Source: CAZDCD01 sp964503885
GTDB lineage: Bacteria; Bacteroidota; Bacteroidia; Bacteroidales; UBA10428
DNA: 64,000 bases
Assembly (NCBI GenBank): GCA_964503885.1
Contig: CAZDCD010000001.1
Location: 1 to 64,000 of the forward strand
Direction: 5' to 3'
The translations under genes and the position numbers were made by a program. Of this stretch, positions 1 to 7,759 are shown one piece after another. The notes beneath the pieces are model-generated. The model did no database searches. It was given only the letters and a program-made list of their open reading frames with translations, and was not told the origin of the DNA. The number at the start of each line of letters is the position of its first letter. The first letter of the stretch is position 1.

Positions 1-542
1 AAGACAGCATGCCCGGATCGCTTTACAGTGACCTGGCTAAAATTTATGAAAAAGCGGTTCAGTTCCCTGAAGGGGGTTCCATCACCATCATAGCGGTTAC
101 CACGTTATCGGGAGGTGATATCACCCATGCTATTCCCGATAATACAGGATATATTACAGAGGGACAGCTATTCCTGAGAAGGGATACGGACATCGGGAAA
201 GTCATTGTAGATCCGTTCCGGAGCCTGTCGCGTCTGAAACAGCTTGTGATCGGAAAGAAAACCAGGGAGGACCATCCGCAGGTGATGAATGCCGCTATAC
301 GGCTCTTTGCCGATGCGGCAAATGCCAAAACCAAGTTTGAAAACGGATTCGACCTTACCGATTACGACGAGCGAAGCCTGAATTATGCAAAAGATTATTC
401 CAATAAACTGCTGGCTATTGATGTGAACATAAATATCGACGAAATGCTCGACACAGGCTGGGAACTGTTCAACAAACATTTTCAACCAGAAGAAGTGGGG
501 ATAAAACAAGAACTTGTTGATAAGTATTGGCCGAAAGGGTAA
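1..542 (+). CDS. ntpB: V-type ATP synthase subunit B, 3' part (5' end outside window)
   Basis: C-terminal part of the non-catalytic B subunit of a V/A-type ATPase, a component of the cytoplasmic V1 hexamer. The reading frame is open from base 3 and continues out of the window; the Met at base 9 is internal, because the family reads through here with a 'Y-x-DLA-x-IYE' stretch. Diagnostic segments are GGDITHAIPDNTGYITEGQ, which follows the family consensus, and an acidic C-terminal helical domain. Subunits D, I and K follow on the same strand, the usual Bacteroidota order, so this is the downstream half of an ATPase operon whose E and A genes should lie to the left. Confidence 0.93.
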   Translation, partial: DSMPGSLYSDLAKIYEKAVQFPEGGSITIIAVTTLSGGDITHAIPDNTGYITEGQLFLRRDTDIGKVIVDPFRSLSRLKQLVIGKKTREDHPQVMNAAIRLFADAANAKTKFENGFDLTDYDERSLNYAKDYSNKLLAIDVNINIDEMLDTGWELFNKHFQPEEVGIKQELVDKYWPKG

Positions 543-563
543 AAGTTTTGAACTTTGAATTGA

Positions 564-1166
564 ATGTCTATAAAATTCCAATATAACAAAACCTCCATGC
601 AGCTGCTCAATAAACAGCTGAAAGTCAGGGTGAGGGCGTTGCCGACGATCAAGAATAAAGAGTCGGCATTGAGGGTGGAGGTGAAAAGGGCCAAGGACAA
701 TATGAACAGGCTTGACGATGAGGTGAACAGCAAAATGAAACAATACGACAATATGGTTGTGCTCTGGGGAGAGTTCGATGCCAGCCTTGTCGGCATCGAC
801 AATGTGCACCTGAGTGTGAAAAAAATTGCGGGTGTGAAAACACCTGTTCTTGACCGGATTGATTTCTTCACCGAAAGTTTCAGTGTGTTCAACCTGCCCA
901 AATGGTTTCTCGACGGTATTGCGCTCGTGAAAGAGATTGTAACCCTGGCCATTGAACGCGAAGTATACACCAGAAAAATGGAGTTGCTTGACCATGCCCG
1001 GAAAAAGACAACACAAAAAGTGAACCTGTTCGAGAAAGTACAAATACCGGGTTATGAAGATGCAATACTCAAGATCAAACGGTTTATGGAAGATGAGGAC
1101 AACCTCTCAAAATCGGCTCAGAAGATTGTTAAGAACCGGCAACAAAAAATGGAGATGGCACAATGA
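564..1166 (+). CDS. ntpD: V-type ATP synthase subunit D
   Basis: Central-stalk D subunit, 200 residues, the usual family length. It couples ATP hydrolysis in V1 to rotation of the proteolipid ring. The N-terminal segment (FQYNKTSMQLLNKQLKVR) and the long amphipathic helices at both ends match the D-subunit coiled coil. It starts 21 bases after subunit B and its stop overlaps the start of subunit I (ATGA at 1163-1166), which indicates translational coupling within the operon. Confidence 0.92.
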   Translation: MSIKFQYNKTSMQLLNKQLKVRVRALPTIKNKESALRVEVKRAKDNMNRLDDEVNSKMKQYDNMVVLWGEFDASLVGIDNVHLSVKKIAGVKTPVLDRIDFFTESFSVFNLPKWFLDGIALVKEIVTLAIEREVYTRKMELLDHARKKTTQKVNLFEKVQIPGYEDAILKIKRFMEDEDNLSKSAQKIVKNRQQKMEMAQ

Positions 1167-2980
1167 TCGCGCCAATGAAAAAATACTCGTTTCTGATCTA
1201 CCATAAGGAATATATTGAATTCCTTAACCGGTTGCAGGAACTGGGCATATTGCATGTGATTGAGAAGGAATCAGGTGAACTGGAGGATGAACATCTCAGG
1301 GAACAATACCACCAGGTAAGCCAGCTGAATGCTGCCATTAAATCATTAACACGCAGGGACATAGTACCCTCCGAAGAAAACAAAGTCAGATCCGATGGAA
1401 TGATCATTCTGAACGAGATCATCACTGTTCAGAATAATATCGAACTAAACATCCAGCAGCTCTCTACCATCGATAAAGACATTTCAATTCTTGAACCCTG
1501 GGGCGACTTCCGGCCGGAGAATATCCGCAGATTGAAAAACCATGGTCTTGTTGTTCGCTTTTTTATCGCCGCGTCAAGCAAATTCGATCCTGAATGGGAG
1601 AACGCTTATACGCTTGAAATTCTTAACCACCTTAGTGGACAGATGTATTTTGTCATTATTACACGGGACAGTGAACCCATTGAGATCGATGCAGAAGAGA
1701 TCAGGCTTCCTGAGAAATCGTTGTCTGACCTTGTGGAGGAACGGAACGGCATCCGGGAAATCATCAATAAGGCCGACGAGGTCCTTGACAGGTATGCTGC
1801 CCGATACATACCCCTGCTGTCAGAAACGCGTAATAAGATCGTCGAAAATATCAGCTACCAAAAGGTTGTATTGAGCACCACAAAGGAAGCTGAAGAAAAG
1901 GTAATGCTCCTTGAAGGATGGGTGCCCGCAGAAATTGAAAACCGTCTAACCGATTTTCTTGACAACGCTGGTATTTACTATATGAAATCATTGCCATCCG
2001 CGGATGACAAGGTTCCAATAAAACTCAAAAACAGTAAATTTTCCAGGTTGTTCGAACCGATAGGGGAATTGTATACCCTGCCCGATTATAAGGAACTCGA
2101 CCTGACTCCTTTTTTCGCACCGTTCTTTATGATGTTTTTCGGTTTCTGCCTGGGCGATGTGGGATACGGATTGCTGATACTTGTTGCCGCCATAATATTC
2201 AGATCCAGGGTCAAAGAGCCCATGAAATCGATTCTCACCCTTGGGATTTTCCTGGGCATTGCCACTATAATTATGGGAACGGTAAGCGGTACCCTTTTCG
2301 GAATTAATCTCATAAAAGCTGACTGGCCATGGCTCAGCGGTTTAAAACACATAATGCTCGACTACAACAAACTCATGTTGCTTTCTTTTGCACTGGGATA
2401 CATTCAGACGGTTTTCGGTATGTTCCTGAAGGCGATAAATGTAGCACGAATTTACGGCTTTAAGCAGGCACTTTCAAACATAGGCTGGATCATTGTGGTA
2501 CTCGGAGGAGCAATATTCCTGGGTTTGAATAAACTGCTCGGGGTACCGTTTCACGATATGCTGATCCCGGTAGTTATTGCAGGATCAGTCGCCGGTGTGT
2601 TGATCTTTTTACTCAACAGTCCGGGCAAGAACGTATTTCTCAATTTCGGACTGGGAATTTGGGATACCTATGGCATGGCATCGGGTCTGCTCGGTGATCT
2701 GCTTTCGTATGTAAGGTTGTTTGCCCTGGGCATTTCGAGTGCAGTGCTTGGTAATGTTTTTAACCAGCTTGCATTCAGCCTTAGTCCGGAAATTCCGGTT
2801 ATCGGACAGCTGGTAACATTGTTAATTCTGTTGTTCGGGCATAGCCTTAATCTTTTCATGTCAGCGTTAGGATCATTTGTTCATCCGCTAAGGCTGACCT
2901 TTGTGGAATTTTACAGGAATGCGGGTTTTTCCGGAGGTGGTAAAAAATACAATCCATTCAGAAAATACATCACTGATTGA
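1163..2980 (+). CDS. ntpI: V-type ATP synthase subunit I (membrane stator)
   Basis: The 605-residue I subunit (equivalent of eukaryotic subunit a) forms the stator and ion half-channels next to the proteolipid ring. The N-terminal ~310 residues are soluble and helical; the C-terminal half contains about seven to eight membrane segments beginning near the FFAPFFMMFFGFCLGDVGYG motif, which is characteristic of the family. The conserved stretch GDLLSYVRLFALGISS near residue 510 holds the arginine expected to face the ring. Its start overlaps the stop of subunit D by four bases. An in-frame second Met a few codons in (MKKYSF) is an alternative start. Confidence 0.93.
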   Translation: MIAPMKKYSFLIYHKEYIEFLNRLQELGILHVIEKESGELEDEHLREQYHQVSQLNAAIKSLTRRDIVPSEENKVRSDGMIILNEIITVQNNIELNIQQLSTIDKDISILEPWGDFRPENIRRLKNHGLVVRFFIAASSKFDPEWENAYTLEILNHLSGQMYFVIITRDSEPIEIDAEEIRLPEKSLSDLVEERNGIREIINKADEVLDRYAARYIPLLSETRNKIVENISYQKVVLSTTKEAEEKVMLLEGWVPAEIENRLTDFLDNAGIYYMKSLPSADDKVPIKLKNSKFSRLFEPIGELYTLPDYKELDLTPFFAPFFMMFFGFCLGDVGYGLLILVAAIIFRSRVKEPMKSILTLGIFLGIATIIMGTVSGTLFGINLIKADWPWLSGLKHIMLDYNKLMLLSFALGYIQTVFGMFLKAINVARIYGFKQALSNIGWIIVVLGGAIFLGLNKLLGVPFHDMLIPVVIAGSVAGVLIFLLNSPGKNVFLNFGLGIWDTYGMASGLLGDLLSYVRLFALGISSAVLGNVFNQLAFSLSPEIPVIGQLVTLLILLFGHSLNLFMSALGSFVHPLRLTFVEFYRNAGFSGGGKKYNPFRKYITD

Positions 2981-3029
2981 TCTAAAAAATATAATAAGTA
3001 AGAAAAATGTATCATAAATAATTGAAATT

Positions 3030-3488
3030 ATGGAACCTATTATTTTAGCTTATGTCGGATTGGGTATTATGGTCGGACTTTCAGGAGTCGGAAGCGCTTA
3101 TGGTGTTTCCATTGCCGGTAATGCAACCATCGGTGCCATGAAGAAAGATCCCGAATCGTTTGGTAATTATATGATCCTGTCGGCAATGCCCAGTACACAG
3201 GGATTATACGGGTTTGTCGGTTTTTTTGTGATGCTCGGCACTCTCGGTAAGATAGCCACCATGAACTGGAATGTTGCTGCTGCGATTTTCGGGGCAGGAC
3301 TGGCGCTCGGCCTTGTAGGCCTTTTCTCGGCGATAAGGCAGGGACAGGTAGTGGCCAACGGTATTGCTGCCATCGGATCGGGGTATAAAGTCTTCGGCAA
3401 TACACTGATCCTGGGTGTATTCCCTGAGCTTTATGCCATTCTCGGTTTGCTGGCGACCATTATGATTAATGGTGCAATAGCAACATAA
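3030..3488 (+). CDS. ntpK: V-type ATP synthase subunit K (proteolipid)
   Basis: Membrane-ring proteolipid, 152 residues, made of two tandem two-helix hairpins (four membrane segments). The ion carboxylate is Glu133 (FPELYAIL) in helix 4. The first hairpin carries Thr56-Gln57 (PSTQGLYGF), and Gln104 lies in helix 3 (AIRQGQ). These positions correspond to the Na+ ligands Thr64, Gln65, Gln110 and Glu139 known from Enterococcus hirae NtpK, so I infer Na+ rather than H+ coupling. It is the last gene of the ATPase operon; a terminator-like hairpin follows at 3510. Confidence 0.93.
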   Translation: MEPIILAYVGLGIMVGLSGVGSAYGVSIAGNATIGAMKKDPESFGNYMILSAMPSTQGLYGFVGFFVMLGTLGKIATMNWNVAAAIFGAGLALGLVGLFSAIRQGQVVANGIAAIGSGYKVFGNTLILGVFPELYAILGLLATIMINGAIAT

Positions 3489-3509
3489 AAGTAAATTCCC
3501 GAAAGGGTT

Positions 3510-3546
3510 ATCCTTCCATAAATTCATTATTTTTGGAAGGATTTTT
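3510..3546 (+). terminator. Terminator hairpin that also covers the next gene's ribosome site
   Basis: ATCCTTCCA at 3510-3518 pairs perfectly with TGGAAGGAT at 3534-3542 (9 bp, 15-base loop) and is followed by a run of five T. This is a good intrinsic terminator for the ATPase operon. The 3' arm contains GGAAGG (3535-3540), the purine-rich sequence that lies at a normal distance before the ATG of the DUF456 gene at 3551. Confidence 0.6.
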
Positions 3547-3550
3547 CATT

Positions 3551-4069
3551 ATGGACTATATTCTCCTGATATTATCCGTTATTCTGCTGATCATGGGTTT
3601 GCTCGGATGTATCCTTCCCATTCTGCCGGGTCCTCCTTTAAGCTTTATAGCTCTTCTGATTATTCATCTCACGCGGTTTGCCGATTTTACCGTGAAACAG
3701 CTGGTTTTTTTTGGCGCTCTGGCAGTATTCGTACAGATACTCGATTTTGTTGTCCCCGTATGGGGAACAAAACGGTTCGGAGGCACTCGGGCGGGTGTGC
3801 GGGGAAGCATGATAGGCCTTATTGTCGGGATCATTGTTCTGCCTGTGCTGGGTATTGCAATCGGTCCGTTCGGACTTCTGGGAATCCTGGGCGGTCCTTT
3901 CGCCGGAGCCTATATCGGGGAAAGGATGACAGGACAGCAATCGGATAAGGCACTCAGGGCAGCATGGGGCTCGTTCATCGGATTCCTGGCGGGAACTATG
4001 ATGAAGCTGACGACTTCAATAGTGATTACCATATTTTTTTTCAAAGAAACCTGGTCAAATCTATTCTGA
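3551..4069 (+). CDS. DUF456 membrane protein
   Basis: Small integral membrane protein of about 172 residues with four to five hydrophobic segments and many glycines, matching the DUF456 family, whose function is unknown. Characteristic stretches are GCILPILPGPPLSF near the N terminus and GGTRAGVRGSMIG followed by a glycine-rich helix (GPFGLLGILGGPFAGAYIGE). I chose the ATG at 3551, preceded by GGAAGGA, over an upstream TTG at 3533 that lies inside the terminator hairpin. It could be expressed by readthrough from the ATPase operon or from its own promoter, which I could not identify. Confidence 0.82.
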   Translation: MDYILLILSVILLIMGLLGCILPILPGPPLSFIALLIIHLTRFADFTVKQLVFFGALAVFVQILDFVVPVWGTKRFGGTRAGVRGSMIGLIVGIIVLPVLGIAIGPFGLLGILGGPFAGAYIGERMTGQQSDKALRAAWGSFIGFLAGTMMKLTTSIVITIFFFKETWSNLF

Positions 4070-4125
4070 ATTATAAGGTGCAGGTAAAATAAAAGGATCG
4101 TTATTTCAGTTATAGCATAAATCAC

Positions 4126-4821
4126 ATGGAAGGAAAACAGATTCATATTGTGATATTCCTGATGATGGCCGTTTCAATTTCCTCGGCACAGGACCGGGAA
4201 CGAAACAGCTCTTACAGGCGTCTTGATCTTAGCACGTTCAGGAAAGATGCCGGCTTCAACCAGTCCATCGATTTTGATCATGTGGATATTGCAAGGATCG
4301 ATGCCGCAGTGTTTTTTGTCACAAATGAGCAGCGGGTGAAACACAGGTTATCGCCGGTATCATACCTGCCCGACCTCGAAGCCATGGCTGTTATGCATTC
4401 GGAAGACATGTACAAGAAAGATTTTTTCAGTCATGAGAATCCCTATGAAAAACGGAAGAGAACTCCTGAAGACAGGGCCAAGATAGCCGGTATTCTAAAT
4501 CCGTTCATTGCTGAGAATATTGCCCAGGTTTTCGGTTTGCAGTATACTTCAGATACCGATGTTACCATAAGGGGACCCGGAAAGTTCAGCTACAAACCTA
4601 GTGGAGACCTTATACCTCCGCATACCTACCTTTCTTTTGCCGATATGCTGGTCAATGAATGGATGAATTCACCCGGACACCGGAAAAATATTTTGTCGAA
4701 AGACGCAGTTCAGCTTGGTTGCGGCGTATATTTATATCGTGATAAGAAATTCAATGATATGCCCACATTTAAAGCCACCCAAAATTTTCAGTTTTATGCA
4801 GCTGCTAAAACGGAGAAATAA
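4126..4821 (+). CDS. Secreted CAP-domain (SCP/PR-1) protein
   Basis: 231 residues with an N-terminal signal peptide (hydrophobic core IHIVIFLMMAVSIS, cleavage near SSAQ) followed by a CAP domain. CAP hallmarks are the NEQRVKHRLSPVSYLPDLEAMA helix region, an HSEDM...FFSHENP segment carrying the first His pair, and NEWMNSPGHRKNIL carrying the second conserved His. Bacterial CAP proteins are extracytoplasmic with largely unknown roles. An insertion of about 30 residues (GPGKFSYKPSGDLIPPHTY) sits between the two motifs, where PR-1 proteins usually have a shorter loop. It is flanked by unrelated genes and looks monocistronic. Confidence 0.85.
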   Translation: MEGKQIHIVIFLMMAVSISSAQDRERNSSYRRLDLSTFRKDAGFNQSIDFDHVDIARIDAAVFFVTNEQRVKHRLSPVSYLPDLEAMAVMHSEDMYKKDFFSHENPYEKRKRTPEDRAKIAGILNPFIAENIAQVFGLQYTSDTDVTIRGPGKFSYKPSGDLIPPHTYLSFADMLVNEWMNSPGHRKNILSKDAVQLGCGVYLYRDKKFNDMPTFKATQNFQFYAAAKTEK

Positions 4822-4864
4822 TTACTGAGATGAATACTGTAAACAAAAATGAGGGCAAGATCCG

Positions 4865-5143
4865 CTATTCCTGATCTTCTTCAGCCAACACTTTTACCTT
4901 TTTTGTGGAATGGGCTTTCATAACCCTGAGATTCCTGCCGGCCACTTCTTTACCGTCAAGGGTATTAATCGCCTCCATTGCTTCTTTTTTATCGGGCATC
5001 TCTATAAAACTATACCCTTTTGACCTGCCTGATTTACGATCGATTACCATCTTAACGGAATCTACTTTGCCCATTACCTCAAAGATTTTTTGAATATCAG
5101 CCTCGCCTAGCGAATAATTGATATTACCAACGTAAATAGTCAT
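4865..5143 (-). CDS. RRM-domain RNA-binding protein
   Basis: A 92-residue protein consisting of a single RNA recognition motif. RNP2 is IYVGNI (residues 3-8) and RNP1 is KGYSFIEM (42-49), with the beta-alpha-beta-beta-alpha-beta spacing intact. An acidic and lysine-rich tail follows. Stand-alone RRM proteins of this size are common in Bacteroidota and bind single-stranded RNA; targets are unknown. It is transcribed towards the CAP gene, and its upstream 250 bases are AT-rich and hold no gene that I can see. Confidence 0.93.
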   Translation of the reverse strand: MTIYVGNINYSLGEADIQKIFEVMGKVDSVKMVIDRKSGRSKGYSFIEMPDKKEAMEAINTLDGKEVAGRNLRVMKAHSTKKVKVLAEEDQE

Positions 5144-5393
5144 GTTTGAAAAATTTGAAAATCACCTATACAAGTTAGGAAATTTTTTTTAAATGCATGC
5201 AAATTTTTAGGCAATAAATTCATTAGTATAAATACATGACCGTATCCCGCCATGTCTCAACTGCACTAATTCAGCCTTTTCCACGGTGATGATCTTTTAT
5301 TTACATAATACACAGAATAAAAGACTGATATCAACATGAACAGGTATTACACGGATAATTGATGCGACAATGACAAGAATGTGGTATAGAGAA

Positions 5394-6395
5394 CTAGTCT
5401 CCGAGTGTGGCTACCATAACAGCTTTAATCGTGTGCACCCTGTTTTCGGCCTCATCGAAGACTACCGAACCCGGTGATTCAAATACTTCATCGGTAACTT
5501 CAATTGCATCGAGCCCGAATTTCTGGTATATCTCCTCCCCTATTTTTGTCTGCCGATCGTGAAAAGCCGGTAAACAATGAAGAAATTTAATTTCCGGATT
5601 ACCCGTCAGTTCAACCACTTTTTTGTTTACCTGGTAGGGCTTCAGTAAGCCGATCCTTTCCTCCCATACCGATGTCGGTTCACCCATAGACACCCATACG
5701 TCTGTATACAGAAAATCGACTCCCTTTACCGCCTCAGCAACATTTTCAGTAAGCAATATTTTTGCGCCGGTCACTCCGCAAATCTTCCGGCACTCTGCAA
5801 CCAGTTCCTCTCCGGGCTGGCATTTTAAGGGAGCTGCCGCCCTGAAATCCATGCCCATTTTTGCAGCGCCAACCATCAGGGAATTTCCCATATTGTTGCG
5901 CGCATCACCCAGATAGCAAAATGAAATTTCATTCAGAGGCTTCCTGCTGTGTTCGATCATGGTCATAAAATCAGCCAGTACCTGTGTGGGATGAAATTCA
6001 TCGGTTAATCCGTTCCAGACAGGCACACCCGCATATCGACCAAGCTCTTCCACAATTTCCTGCCCGAATCCCCTGTATTCTATCCCGGCATACATGCGCC
6101 CCAATACCCTTGCTGTGTCTTTTGTCGACTCCTTATGCCCTATCTGCGTACCCGACGGTCCCAGATATGTCACATGAGCCCCCTGATCGTAGGCGGCTGT
6201 TTCAAATGCACACCGGGTCCGGGTTGATGTTTTTTCAAAGATGAGGGCAATGTTCCGTCCTGTGAGCTGTTTTTTTTCGGTTCCACGTGCTTTAGCCTTT
6301 TTCAGATGTACTGAAAGATCAATAAGATATGTGATCTCTGCCGGCGTGAAATCCAGCAGTTTTAAGAAATTCCTGCTCTTTAATTGAATTGACAT
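5394..6395 (-). CDS. argF: Ornithine carbamoyltransferase
   Basis: 333 residues. Transfers carbamoyl from carbamoyl phosphate to ornithine, giving citrulline. Carbamoyl-phosphate motif STRTR at residues 57-61, HPTQ at 135-138, DVWVSMGE (232-239, ornithine loop) and HCLPAFHD (273-280) are all intact. The sequence follows the classical E. coli ArgF/ArcB type closely (LGPSGTQIGHKES, ARVLGRMYAGIEYRG) and lacks the divergence of the N-acetyl- or N-succinylornithine enzymes that many Bacteroidota use for arginine synthesis. It stands alone, with no arginine or arginine-deiminase gene adjacent, so anabolic versus catabolic use is open. Confidence 0.95.
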   Translation of the reverse strand: MSIQLKSRNFLKLLDFTPAEITYLIDLSVHLKKAKARGTEKKQLTGRNIALIFEKTSTRTRCAFETAAYDQGAHVTYLGPSGTQIGHKESTKDTARVLGRMYAGIEYRGFGQEIVEELGRYAGVPVWNGLTDEFHPTQVLADFMTMIEHSRKPLNEISFCYLGDARNNMGNSLMVGAAKMGMDFRAAAPLKCQPGEELVAECRKICGVTGAKILLTENVAEAVKGVDFLYTDVWVSMGEPTSVWEERIGLLKPYQVNKKVVELTGNPEIKFLHCLPAFHDRQTKIGEEIYQKFGLDAIEVTDEVFESPGSVVFDEAENRVHTIKAVMVATLGD

Positions 6396-6683
6396 TGCAT
6401 AAATATTTATTGTATTCTTATAAATATAATATTTAAAAAATTTCGACTTCTTTCAGAGTTCAAATATATCAATATTTTCGGTCATAATTTAATGATATTT
6501 ATCATAGCTGTAATGCATATTTATAAATTCATTGATTCTTTTTTTTATGGCACAATCGCCGATTGATCATCATAATAAAAATATTAGATGTCATATTTCA
6601 TGAATTGGTCAAAAATGAAGCACATACAGATGCGGGTAAAGATTTTAAAAGTAAATTGCCGGCAAATTCTGAAGTTAACGCGA

Positions 6684-7364
6684 ATGAGGTATATGTTTGT
6701 TTTTATGGCTTTTGCTCTGCTGGCAGGTGGTTGTAAAAGGACCGGATCTGATGGAATCTATAAAGAAGGGAGAATAGAGTATAAAATTCAATATCTCGAA
6801 AATAACCTCCATAATATTTCCCCGTCGCTGCTTCCAAAAAAGATGAAACTGGAATTCAACCAGGAGTATTCAACAAACCTGATTGAAGGTTTTATGGGTG
6901 TCTTCAGGTTAAATAATGTGATCAGTTTTAAGCATAAAAGAAGCTCAACACTTCTTGAGGTGCTGAACAAAAATTATGTGTTCAGGGGTAAACGTGGCGA
7001 CGAAATGTGTTGTTTTGAACCCATGGGCAAAATGGAAATTGAATACTCCCCGGAAACCAAGATGATCGCAGGACTTAATTGCCAGAAAGCCATCATAAAG
7101 TTTGCCGACAGGGATGAAGAGTTCGATGTATATTATACCCATGATATAAGTCTTGACAATCCGAATGTTACAAACCCCTACAGAGATATCGACGGTGTCC
7201 TTATGGAATTTCAGCTTAAATTGTCGGGACTGAAAATGAAATTTACCGCAGACAAATTTGAGAAAACCAGTTCAATCGTACCTGAAAAAATCCGAATTCC
7301 GGAAAACTGTGCAGAAGTCACACACGAGCAGATGACCCAGATCATCGATAAATTAATGGAGTAA
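6684..7364 (+). CDS. Putative lipoprotein of unknown function
   Basis: About 226 residues from the ATG at 6684. I prefer this start because it places a lipoprotein signal directly at the N terminus: hydrophobic run MFVFMAFALLAGG with the lipobox Cys at LAGGC. In-frame Met codons extend the frame upstream to 6588 but would bury the signal. The mature part is a beta-rich domain (KEGRIEYKIQYLENN, MKMEFNQEY-like strands, FADRDEEFDVYYTHDI). The general pattern of a GLPGLI/DUF4412-like periplasmic protein is plausible but not certain. It stands alone after argF, divergently transcribed. Confidence 0.75.
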   Translation: MRYMFVFMAFALLAGGCKRTGSDGIYKEGRIEYKIQYLENNLHNISPSLLPKKMKLEFNQEYSTNLIEGFMGVFRLNNVISFKHKRSSTLLEVLNKNYVFRGKRGDEMCCFEPMGKMEIEYSPETKMIAGLNCQKAIIKFADRDEEFDVYYTHDISLDNPNVTNPYRDIDGVLMEFQLKLSGLKMKFTADKFEKTSSIVPEKIRIPENCAEVTHEQMTQIIDKLME

Positions 7365-7491
7365 TCCGGAAATTACGGAAATCCTATCCACAGGGATACA
7401 CATGTTTATATTGGCCTGTGAGAAATCACGGGTATGAATCACCAATACAAGCTTTGGAAACTAATTCCGCAGCAAAGCTACGGGGAACCGA

Positions 7492-7673
7492 TCCCGCCCT
7501 GGGGCGGGAGAGCTCAGCGCAGCTAATCAGACCCTCCGCCTTCGGCGGGATTATTCCCGTTGGTCATGAGACCACTTCGTTCAGTTATTCGCCACGCAAA
7601 TGCGTGGCTCATGAGAACGTTTCACTTAGTTGTTCAACTTACAAATTTCAATGCACTGCGTTTTTGAAATTTG
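7492..7673. repeat. Cluster of four perfect or near-perfect palindromes
   Basis: The 395-base gap between the lipoprotein and the xylanase genes holds no convincing gene but four successive inverted repeats: TCCCGCC/GGCGGGA at 7492-7509, CCGCC/GGCGG at 7536-7548, GCCACGCA/TGCGTGGC at 7591-7608 (2-base loop) and CAAATTTCAA/TTGAAATTTG at 7642-7673 (12-base loop). In addition, GTCATGAG (7563-7570) and CTCATGAG (7608-7615) flank the third one in near-inverted arrangement. It could be a dispersed intergenic palindromic element or a structured transcript. Confidence 0.6.
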
Positions 7674-7684
7674 AGTTTCACGAA

Positions 7685-7723
7685 TAAAAAAACCTTTCAG
7701 AAAAGTATATTTCAGAAAGGTTT
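7685..7723 (-). terminator. Intrinsic terminator of the xylanase gene
   Basis: GAAAGGTTT (7715-7723) and AAACCTTTC (7690-7698) form a 9 bp stem. Read on the minus strand it is followed by a T run (A run 7685-7692 on the plus strand). It lies 37 bases after the stop of the GH10 gene. Confidence 0.75.
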
Positions 7724-7759
7724 TAATCATACCTTTTCAGCTCAGTTTATGCAGTATTC

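Noticed and set aside
168..1043. Long minus-strand open frame (291 codons) across the subunit B/D junction
   Set aside because: It lies opposite two well-supported ATPase genes and its product is His/Phe-rich without a family pattern; a shadow frame.
7418..7687. Plus-strand open frame of 89 codons over the palindrome cluster
   Set aside because: The translated sequence simply follows the inverted repeats and shows no protein-like character.
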